A model generated the notes under the pieces. That model saw only the letters and a program-made list of their open reading frames with translations. It had not been told where the DNA came from and made no database searches. Made by a program: the position numbers and the translations under genes. Of a stretch of 9,650 bases of DNA, positions 1 to 5,488 are shown piece after piece. The stretch is from an uncultured Clostridium sp. (GTDB lineage Bacteria; Bacillota; Clostridia; Peptostreptococcales; Peptostreptococcaceae): assembly GCA_900550335.1 (NCBI GenBank), contig URRU01000064.1, positions 1-9,650 on the forward strand. Direction: 5' to 3'. Each line of letters starts with the position of its first letter. Within the stretch, counting starts at the first letter, position 1.

Positions 1-18
1 TATAATTGGGTGTATAAT
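1..18 (+). promoter_or_regulatory. Possible murB operon promoter (-10 elements only)
   Basis: Two perfect TATAAT hexamers lie at 1-6 and 13-18. Any -35 box for either would fall outside the window, so only the -10 half can be judged. Transcription from here would leave an AT-rich untranslated leader of roughly 150-165 nt before murB. A third TATAAT at 47-52 has a TTGCCA at 28-33, but the 13-bp spacing is too short for a normal promoter. TATAAT-like words are common in DNA this AT-rich, so confidence is low. Confidence 0.3.
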
Positions 19-161
19 GCACTAATTTTGCCAAACATGGAAAAAATATAATGATGAAAATAATAAATCAAAATAAATGAAAATATAAAGGGTATAAAGT
101 AATTAGAATATATAAATAAAAAGAGAACAGATTGTATTTGAGATATAAAAATTAAATAATT

Positions 162-170
162 AGAGGAGGA
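162..170 (+). promoter_or_regulatory. Ribosome binding site that fixes the GTG start of murB
   Basis: AGAGGAGGA at 162-170 is an excellent Shine-Dalgarno match and ends 7 nt before the GTG at 178. An ATG at 171 directly abuts it, but that ATG is in another frame and meets a TAA at 183-185 after four codons. This supports GTG 178 as the true start of murB. Confidence 0.85.
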
Positions 171-177
171 ATGTATA

Positions 178-1110
178 GTGAATAAAAATAAAGTATATAA
201 TGAACTTTTAGATATAGTTGGAAAAGAAAATATAATGATGGACGAGCCTATGAAAAAACATGTATCTTTTAGAGTTGGTGGTCCTGCAGATATTTTAGTT
301 AGACCTATAAATGAAGAACAGTTAAAAGAAATTCTTTTATATATAAAAAGTGAAGAAATTCCATACCTTATAATAGGAAATGGTTCAAATCTTTTAGTAA
401 GAGATGGAGGAATAAGAGGAGTAGTTGTAGAACTATCAGATAATTTCAGTGATTTTAAAATAGATGGAAATAAAATAGAAATAAAAGCAGGTGCACTACT
501 ATCTAGAATAGGAAATGCAGCTCTTAGAGCAGAACTTAAAGGGTTTGAATTTGCATCTGGAATACCAGGAACATTTGGTGGTGCATTAGCGATGAATGCA
601 GGTGCATACGGTGGAGAAATTAAAGATATAGTAAAAACTGTAAAAGTTATGGATAAAGATGGAAATATATTAGAGTTATCTAATGAAGAAATGCATTTTG
701 GATATAGAAGAAGCACAATAGTGGAAAAAGGTTATGTAGCACTTTCTGCGGTAGTAGAGTTAGAAAAAGGTAATTACGACGATATAAAAGCTACAATGGA
801 TGATTTAAGAGATAGAAGAACTTCTAAACAGCCTCTTAATTTTGCGAGCGCAGGAAGTACATTTAAAAGACCTGAAGGATATTTTGCGGGCAAATTAATA
901 CAGGATAGTGGGCTTAAAGGATTATCAATAGGCGATGCTCAGGTATCTGAAAAGCATTCAGGATTCGTTATAAATAGAGGAAATGCAACAGCAAAAGAAT
1001 TATTAGACTTAATGTTTGCTGTTAAATCCACTGTAAATGCAAAATTCGGTGTTATGCTTGAAGAAGAGGTAAAAATAGTTGGCGAGGATCCAGTTAAAGA
1101 GGAAGAATAG
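178..1110 (+). CDS. murB: UDP-N-acetylenolpyruvoylglucosamine reductase (MurB)
   Basis: MurB is a cytoplasmic flavoenzyme. It uses NADPH to reduce UDP-GlcNAc-enolpyruvate to UDP-MurNAc, the second committed step of peptidoglycan precursor synthesis. The 310-aa product has the family layout. An N-terminal FAD-binding region carries VGGPAD (33-38) and IGNGSNLLV (66-74). The flavin and substrate motif GIPGTFGGALAMNAGAYGGE spans 128-147, YRRS is at 176-179, and the catalytic-serine motif AGSTFKRP is at 225-232 with Ser227 as proton donor. EKHSGFVIN follows at 258-266, and the C-terminal LEEEVKIVG (294-302) supplies the conserved glutamate. The GSTFKRP form and the short length match the compact (type II) MurB typical of Gram-positive bacteria. 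The start is GTG, set by the site at 162-170. No terminator separates it from the PHP gene 55 bp downstream, so it is probably the first gene of the operon seen here. Confidence 0.97.
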   Translation: MNKNKVYNELLDIVGKENIMMDEPMKKHVSFRVGGPADILVRPINEEQLKEILLYIKSEEIPYLIIGNGSNLLVRDGGIRGVVVELSDNFSDFKIDGNKIEIKAGALLSRIGNAALRAELKGFEFASGIPGTFGGALAMNAGAYGGEIKDIVKTVKVMDKDGNILELSNEEMHFGYRRSTIVEKGYVALSAVVELEKGNYDDIKATMDDLRDRRTSKQPLNFASAGSTFKRPEGYFAGKLIQDSGLKGLSIGDAQVSEKHSGFVINRGNATAKELLDLMFAVKSTVNAKFGVMLEEEVKIVGEDPVKEEE

Positions 1111-1165
1111 TCTGAAGGTAAGTAGTGTATACGTAAGCCAATAAAAAGACTGGAGATGATATAAT

Positions 1166-1903
1166 ATGAAAATTATAGCAGATTACCATACACATACTAT
1201 TTTTAGTAATGGTAAAAATGGTAAGAGAAAACATGCTATAGGTACTATAGAAGAAAATGTACAAGAGGCTATAAAAAAAGGCCTTAAAACAATTGGAATA
1301 TCAGACCATGGATATAGACATTTACTATATGGGTTGGACAGAGATAGTATATTTAGAATGAGAGAAGAAGTAGATAGATTAAATGAAAAATACAAGGAAA
1401 TCGAGATACTTCTAGGGATAGAGTGTAATATTCTAGACAATAAGGGAACTATAGATATGGATGATAAGATAAGAGAACAGTTGGACTACGTTCTTGCAGG
1501 TTATCATTTTGCATCTGAGCCAACATCTTTTAGAGGGTTGTTAAATCATGCAGACAACTATCTTTTAAAAACTAAAAAATCTAAGAGATATAACACAGAT
1601 GCAGTTGTAAATGCGATGAAAAATAATGATATATTTATGATTACTCACCCTGGAGATAAAGGGGATGTGTATATTGAGGAGATTGCTGAAGAGGCAAAAA
1701 AGAGAAATATAATACTAGAGATAAACAGCTCTCATGCACATTTAAATGTAGAACAGCTAAAGCAAATAGAAAAATACAATAATAGATTGATGATTGGTTC
1801 AGACGCACATAAGCCATTTATGGTAGGTAATTTTTCTTTAGGACTTGAAACAGTCAAAAAATCTGGCATAGATATTAAGAGAGTAGAAAATATAATAGAA
1901 TAA
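1166..1903 (+). CDS. PHP-domain phosphoesterase (histidinol-phosphatase-like)
   Basis: This is a stand-alone polymerase-and-histidinol-phosphatase (PHP) domain of 245 aa, a metal-dependent hydrolase expected to be cytoplasmic. The trinuclear metal site looks complete: HTH at 8-10, SDHG at 46-49, GIEC at 84-87 (Glu86), GYH at 112-114, HPGDKGD at 161-167, EINSSH at 185-190 and GSDAHKP at 211-217. The length and motifs resemble YcdX-type and HisK-like phosphatases. No other histidine-biosynthesis gene is nearby, so a role in histidine synthesis is not supported and the substrate is unknown. The ATG at 1166 follows GGAG at 1152-1155 with 10-nt spacing. The stop codon TAA merges with the Shine-Dalgarno of rapZ, which begins 13 bp later, suggesting co-transcription and perhaps coupled translation. 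Family assignment is firm; specific activity is open. Confidence 0.9.
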   Translation: MKIIADYHTHTIFSNGKNGKRKHAIGTIEENVQEAIKKGLKTIGISDHGYRHLLYGLDRDSIFRMREEVDRLNEKYKEIEILLGIECNILDNKGTIDMDDKIREQLDYVLAGYHFASEPTSFRGLLNHADNYLLKTKKSKRYNTDAVVNAMKNNDIFMITHPGDKGDVYIEEIAEEAKKRNIILEINSSHAHLNVEQLKQIEKYNNRLMIGSDAHKPFMVGNFSLGLETVKKSGIDIKRVENIIE

Positions 1904-1908
1904 GGGGG
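1902..1908 (+). promoter_or_regulatory. GGGGG-type ribosome binding site of rapZ
   Basis: AAGGGGG overlaps the TAA stop of the PHP gene and ends 8 nt before the rapZ ATG at 1917. The core is GGGGG rather than GGAGG, which would pair with the anti-Shine-Dalgarno through one G-U wobble. The overlap with the upstream stop favours translational coupling. Confidence 0.7.
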
Positions 1909-1916
1909 CAAATTAC

Positions 1917-2780
1917 ATGAAGTTTGTTATAGTTACAGGGTTATCAGGCTCTGGAAAAAGTGAAACAATGAAAGCATTAGAGGATATGGGATTTTATTGT
2001 GTAGATAATATGCCACCTACATTAATAACAAAATTTGCGGAAATATGCTTCCAGGGAAACTCTAATATAGAGAAGGTAGCACTAGGAGTAGACATAAGAG
2101 GTAGAAGATTTTTTGAGGCACTTCATGAAAGTCTTGATTGCCTTGAAAAAGCAAATTATAAATTCGAAGTACTTTACCTTGATTGCGACGATGATGTACT
2201 TTTAAAAAGATATAAGATGACTAGAAGAAATCATCCACTATCAAAAAATATGCAGATTCCAGAAGGTATAAAAATAGAAAGACAGATAATGGAGCCGTTT
2301 AAAAAATATGCAACTTGTATATTAGATACTTCAAATATGAAGCCAAAGGATTTAAAAGAAGAAATTTCTAAGATATACAAAGATGGATTGGAAGAAGATA
2401 CTCCTAATATGACTATATCTGTAGTTTCATTTGGATTTAAATATGGAATACCTAAGGATGCAGACCTTGTATTTGATGTAAGATTCTTACCAAATCCATA
2501 TTACGATGAAAGTCTAAGACCGAAAACTGGAGACTTTAAAGAAGTTAGAGAGTATGTTATGAATTCAAAAGTAAGTGAAGAATTTGTAGAAAAATTATTT
2601 GATTTTATAGGATTCCTAATACCTCAGTATATAGAAGAGGGAAAACAGCACTTAGTAATAGGTGTGGGATGTACTGGAGGAAGACATAGATCTGTTACTA
2701 TAGCCAACATGCTATATGATGAGCTTTACAAAAATGGATATAGAGTAATTAAAAAACATAGAGACTCTATGCTCGGTTAA
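1917..2780 (+). CDS. rapZ: RapZ (YvcJ) nucleotide-binding protein / RNase adapter homologue
   Basis: The 287-aa product matches the RapZ/YvcJ family in length and architecture. An N-terminal P-loop domain has Walker A GLSGSGKS at 8-15 and the family motif YCVDNMPP at 27-34. The C-terminal domain has SFGFKYGIP (171-179), DVRFLPNPYY (187-196) and the signature GCTGGRHRS at 251-259. In E. coli, RapZ binds glucosamine-6-phosphate through its C-terminal domain and directs RNase E cleavage of the sRNA GlmZ, which controls glmS. In Bacillus, YvcJ is a nucleotide-hydrolysing protein linked to competence. GlmZ is an enterobacterial RNA, so the adapter role should not be transferred directly to this organism. 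It sits 13 bp after the PHP gene and 15 bp before yvcK, the usual rapZ-yvcK pairing of Firmicutes. No broken motif or odd composition is seen. Confidence 0.96.
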   Translation: MKFVIVTGLSGSGKSETMKALEDMGFYCVDNMPPTLITKFAEICFQGNSNIEKVALGVDIRGRRFFEALHESLDCLEKANYKFEVLYLDCDDDVLLKRYKMTRRNHPLSKNMQIPEGIKIERQIMEPFKKYATCILDTSNMKPKDLKEEISKIYKDGLEEDTPNMTISVVSFGFKYGIPKDADLVFDVRFLPNPYYDESLRPKTGDFKEVREYVMNSKVSEEFVEKLFDFIGFLIPQYIEEGKQHLVIGVGCTGGRHRSVTIANMLYDELYKNGYRVIKKHRDSMLG

Positions 2781-2784
2781 TCAT

Positions 2785-2789
2785 GGGGG
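2785..2789 (+). promoter_or_regulatory. GGGGG-type ribosome binding site of yvcK
   Basis: GGGGG at 2785-2789 lies 6 nt before the ATG at 2796. It is the same unusual core, followed by CA, as in front of rapZ. It supports the upstream start of yvcK, and so the N-terminal membrane segment. The next in-frame Met is far inside the conserved domain. Confidence 0.7.
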
Positions 2790-2795
2790 CATTTT

Positions 2796-3899
2796 ATGGA
2801 ATACTTAAATAATATAATTGGTGTAATAGGGTGGATAGCTCTGATTGCGGCTATCATTCTTTATATAAAGGCTAGAAAAGCAAAAATTGAAAATCAAATA
2901 AGAGAGAGAGAATTAGAAGAAAGAAATCCAAAAGTAGTGGTTATAGGAGGGGGAACAGGACAATCTGTTTTTCTAAGAGGATTAAAGTATTATACAAATA
3001 ATATAACCGCAGTTGTTACCGTTGCAGATGATGGAGGTGGCTCTGGAGTACTTAGAGAGGACTTAGGAATGCTTCCACCAGGAGATATAAGAAACTGCCT
3101 TTTAGCTCTTGCAAATATAGAGCCTACTATGAACGAGGTAATGCAGTACAGATTTGAAGAGGGCGGATTAAAAGGTCAGAGTTTTGGTAACTTATTCTTA
3201 GCTGCGATGACTGGACTTTATGGAAATTTCGAAACAGCTGTATCTAAATTAGGTGAGATTTTTGCTATAACAGGAAAGGTATACCCAGTTACTTTAGAAG
3301 ATGTAAACTTGGTTGCAGAACTTGAAAATGGTAAGGTAATAGAAGGAGAATCTGCTATTCCTAAGGTTTGTAAATTAGACAAAACTAATATAAAAAGACT
3401 TAGATTAGACCATCCACATATAAAACCTCTTAAAGAGGTAATATACGCTATAAAAAATGCGGATATAATTGTTATGGGACCGGGAAGTCTTTATACTAGT
3501 GTTATTCCAAATCTTTTAGTTGATGGAGTAGTAGATGCTATTAAAAATTCTGATGCACCTAAGGTATATGTAGGAAACGTAATGACACAACCTGGTGAAA
3601 CAGAAAATTATAATTTGTTCGACCATGCAAATGCTATAATAGAACATGCAGGAGAAAATATCATAGATTATGTAGTTGCAAATAAGGAAATACTGCAAGA
3701 AGATGTTTTTATGCGTTATAATAAAGATGGGGCAGAACAAGTCCTTTTAGATAACCATCAGAAAAAAAGTTTTGACAAGTTGGGGATAAAAGTAATTGAG
3801 GCAGATCTTATCGAAATAAAAAATAATTACATAAGACATGATGCGAAAAATGTTTCTAAAGTAATTATGCAGATAGTTTCTGAAGAAAGAAATATGTAA
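2796..3899 (+). CDS. yvcK: YvcK/GlmR (CofD-like) UDP-sugar-binding regulator with N-terminal membrane anchor
   Basis: The conserved domain starts near residue 46 and carries the family motifs. VVVIGGGTGQSVFLRGLK (47-64) is the Rossmann-like loop, followed by VADDGGGSGVLR (76-87), LPPGDIRNCL (93-102), GNLFLAA (131-137) and MGPGSLYTSVIPNLL (227-241). In Bacillus subtilis, YvcK/GlmR binds UDP-GlcNAc and stimulates GlmS, and it is needed for normal growth and shape on gluconeogenic carbon. The protein is 367 aa, about 50 more than the soluble B. subtilis protein (about 317 aa). The extra N-terminus holds a hydrophobic segment at 7-24, followed by a strongly charged stretch at 25-46 rich in Lys, Arg and Glu. 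The positive residues just after the segment suggest a single-pass anchor with the catalytic-like domain in the cytoplasm. The start at ATG 2796 is backed by its ribosome binding site. Family assignment is firm; membrane attachment is inferred from the sequence. Confidence 0.95.
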   Translation: MEYLNNIIGVIGWIALIAAIILYIKARKAKIENQIRERELEERNPKVVVIGGGTGQSVFLRGLKYYTNNITAVVTVADDGGGSGVLREDLGMLPPGDIRNCLLALANIEPTMNEVMQYRFEEGGLKGQSFGNLFLAAMTGLYGNFETAVSKLGEIFAITGKVYPVTLEDVNLVAELENGKVIEGESAIPKVCKLDKTNIKRLRLDHPHIKPLKEVIYAIKNADIIVMGPGSLYTSVIPNLLVDGVVDAIKNSDAPKVYVGNVMTQPGETENYNLFDHANAIIEHAGENIIDYVVANKEILQEDVFMRYNKDGAEQVLLDNHQKKSFDKLGIKVIEADLIEIKNNYIRHDAKNVSKVIMQIVSEERNM

Positions 3900-3902
3900 C
3901 AG

Positions 3903-3934
3903 TTGACATAAATTGTTTACTGGCAGAATATTAT
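3903..3934 (+). promoter_or_regulatory. Possible internal promoter for the Nudix-whiA pair
   Basis: A perfect TTGACA at 3903-3908 begins 3 bp after the yvcK stop. TATTAT (5 of 6 to consensus) follows at 3929-3934, but the spacing is 20 bp, longer than ideal. At 17 bp the sequence is GAATAT, a poor match. The -10 lies in the loop of a small inverted repeat (TGG CAGA at 3921-3927 against TCTG A CCA at 3934-3941). This 72-bp gap is the longest within the operon, which fits a secondary promoter. Confidence 0.35.
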
Positions 3935-3957
3935 CTGACCAAAGAAGAAAACAGTTT

Positions 3958-3963
3958 AAGGAG
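3958..3963 (+). promoter_or_regulatory. Ribosome binding site that sets the Nudix start at ATG 3972
   Basis: AAGGAG at 3958-3963 is the only good Shine-Dalgarno here. It lies 8 nt before ATG 3972. The longer reading frame opens at GTG 3963, which overlaps the site itself, so that GTG cannot use it. Confidence 0.8.
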
Positions 3964-3971
3964 TGAATCGA

Positions 3972-4394
3972 ATGAGAGAAGAAGTAAGTGCCGGCGGAGT
4001 TGTACTGTTTGGAAATGCTGTTCTTCTACTTAGAAAATTTAACGGAGATTGGGTACTCCCAAAAGGCAAAGTTGAAAAAGGGGAGAGCCACGAGCAAGCC
4101 GCATTGAGAGAAGTAGGAGAAGAAACTGGAGTAAAAGCAGATATAGATAAATATCTTGGTGAAATACATTATACTTTCAAAGAAAATTGGGACGAAAATA
4201 AAACAGTTCATAAGACTGTGTTCTGGTATTTAATGACTGCTAGAAGTATGGACACAATTCCTCAGAAAGAAGAGGGATTTGTAGATGCAAAATTTGTCCA
4301 TATAGATAGAGTAGTTGAAATGGCTAGATACGATGATGAAAAAGAAATTATAAAAGTAGCGCTTGTAGAAATAAAGAAAAAATTAAATAAATAA
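3972..4394 (+). CDS. Nudix hydrolase (MutT / dinucleoside polyphosphate hydrolase-like)
   Basis: The 140-aa protein is a single Nudix domain, expected to cleave a nucleoside diphosphate linked to another moiety with Mg2+. The Nudix box is perfect at 32-54: Gly32, five residues, Glu38, seven residues, then REVGEETGV at 46-54. The segment before it (SAGGVVLF, then WVLPKGKVEKGES) and the following LGEIHYTF and VHKTVFWYL resemble the diadenosine polyphosphate hydrolase-like branch, but Nudix substrates cannot be read reliably from sequence. I place the start at ATG 3972, not the GTG at 3963, because of the ribosome binding site; this removes three residues. It lies between yvcK and whiA. In Bacillus subtilis the Nudix gene yvcI precedes yvcJ instead. 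Whether the two are orthologues is not settled. It may be transcribed from both the operon promoter and the candidate promoter just upstream. Confidence 0.93.
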   Translation: MREEVSAGGVVLFGNAVLLLRKFNGDWVLPKGKVEKGESHEQAALREVGEETGVKADIDKYLGEIHYTFKENWDENKTVHKTVFWYLMTARSMDTIPQKEEGFVDAKFVHIDRVVEMARYDDEKEIIKVALVEIKKKLNK

Positions 4395-4418
4395 TAAGGC
4401 AGTAGGTGGTAGATAGAA

Positions 4419-5375
4419 ATGTCATTTTCAGCGGAGACGAAAAACGAACTAACGAGAATAGATTCTGATATACAAGCTGTAAATTTGGCTGAGCTTGCAG
4501 GGATAGTTAGACTTTCTGGAAGTATACAGATAGCTGGATTTAAAAAGATGAATCTAAAGATAATAACAGAGCTTAACTCGATAGCAAGAAAGGTGTTTAA
4601 GCTTTTAAAACATGATTTTAATATCAACACTACTATCGCTGTAAATAAAAACCAGATGCTTAAAAGAAACAATAGCTATGTTTTGACTGTCAAGAGCGAC
4701 ATGGGGGCAGAAAAACTTTTAAAAGAGCTAGGTGTTTTAGAAAAAGGAGAAGGTTTTTTCCCTAAAAATGATATAGCTGAGGAGTTAATTGCAACGGACG
4801 AGCAGAAAAGAGCTTTTATAAGAGGTGCTTTTCTTGGTGGAGGTTCTATTAGCGATCCAGAAAAAAATTATCATCTTGAATTTGTAACTAACAATTTGGA
4901 GTTTGCACAGTCTCTTAGAGACTTAATAAATAGCTTTGATTTTAATAGTAAAATCGTAGCTAGAAAAAACAACTATGTTGTATATATAAAAGAAAGTGAG
5001 CAAATATCAGATTTATTAAGTCTTATAGGTGCTCACAATGCTCTTTTAAAACTTCAGAACGTTAAGATAGTAAAAGAGATGAGAAATAACGTAAACAGAA
5101 TAGTGAATTGTGAGACAGCTAACCTAACAAAAGCTGTCAATGCAGCGGTTAAACAGGTTGAAAATATTAGAATAATAGAAGAAACAATAGGTATAAAGAA
5201 ATTACCTGAAAATCTACAGCAAATAGCACTTCTTAGAGTAGAAAATGAGGAGCTTACATTAAAAGAACTTGGAGAGATGCTAACTCCTCCTGTAGGAAAA
5301 TCTGGAGTAAATTATAGATTAAAAAGAATACAGGAAATAGCGGATAATCTAAGAGAAAAATATAATATAGAATAA
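4419..5375 (+). CDS. whiA: WhiA DNA-binding protein (LAGLIDADG-like fold plus helix-turn-helix)
   Basis: The 318-aa product has the normal WhiA length and two-part build. The N-terminal portion (about 1-215) is the degenerate LAGLIDADG-like fold with the signature [20 protein letters not shown] at 135-154. The glycine-rich turn lacks the acidic residue of active homing endonucleases, as is usual for WhiA. The C-terminal domain (about 225-310) contains the helix-turn-helix, with [18 protein letters not shown] at 271-288 followed by [15 protein letters not shown] at 290-304. In Streptomyces WhiA is a sporulation transcription factor with WhiB. In Bacillus it is a nucleoid-associated protein affecting division and chromosome segregation. 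The ATG at 4419 follows AGGTGG at 4404-4409 with 9-nt spacing. It is the last gene of the first transcription unit; a strong terminator starts 6 bp after the stop. Confidence 0.97.
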   Translation: MSFSAETKNELTRIDSDIQAVNLAELAGIVRLSGSIQIAGFKKMNLKIITELNSIARKVFKLLKHDFNINTTIAVNKNQMLKRNNSYVLTVKSDMGAEKLLKELGVLEKGEGFFPKNDIAEELIATDEQKRAFIRGAFLGGGSISDPEKNYHLEFVTNNLEFAQSLRDLINSFDFNSKIVARKNNYVVYIKESEQISDLLSLIGAHNALLKLQNVKIVKEMRNNVNRIVNCETANLTKAVNAAVKQVENIRIIEETIGIKKLPENLQQIALLRVENEELTLKELGEMLTPPVGKSGVNYRLKRIQEIADNLREKYNIE

Positions 5376-5381
5376 AAATAG

Positions 5382-5415
5382 GAGACTTTTCTATGATTCG
5401 GAAAGTCTCTTTTTT
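5382..5415 (+). terminator. Intrinsic terminator after whiA
   Basis: GAGACTTTTC (5382-5391) pairs with GGAAAGTCTC (5400-5409). This gives a 10-bp stem with one T-G wobble and an 8-nt loop, followed by six T at 5410-5415. It is a textbook Rho-independent terminator and ends the murB-whiA unit, separating it from dnaE. Confidence 0.93.
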
Positions 5416-5421
5416 AATAAA

Positions 5422-5454
5422 TTTACAACAAAGAACTAAAAAATAAATTATAAT
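5422..5454 (+). promoter_or_regulatory. Likely dnaE promoter
   Basis: A perfect TATAAT at 5449-5454 is preceded by TTTACA at 5422-5427, but the 21-bp spacing is long. A second TATAAT occurs at 5463-5468 without a recognisable -35. The preceding terminator means a promoter must lie in this 73-bp gap if dnaE is not served by readthrough. The exact element is uncertain. Confidence 0.45.
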
Positions 5455-5488
5455 AAAATATATATAATTAAAAAATGGAGGTGGAAAA

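Noticed and set aside
171..185. Four-codon upstream frame ATG TAT AGT GAA TAA overlapping the murB start
   Set aside because: Its ATG abuts the Shine-Dalgarno with no spacer, so initiation there is unlikely; probably chance.
3963..3971. GTG at 3963 as start of the Nudix gene
   Set aside because: The GTG overlaps the only Shine-Dalgarno; ATG 3972 has correct spacing.
4262..4672. 136-aa minus-strand open frame across the Nudix-whiA junction
   Set aside because: It is antisense to two confirmed genes, its composition is that of a shadow frame, and no motif is seen.
4824..4890. LAGLIDADG homing endonuclease signal within the whiA gene
   Set aside because: The match is the normal degenerate fold of WhiA; the acidic catalytic residues are missing and the C-terminal helix-turn-helix confirms WhiA.
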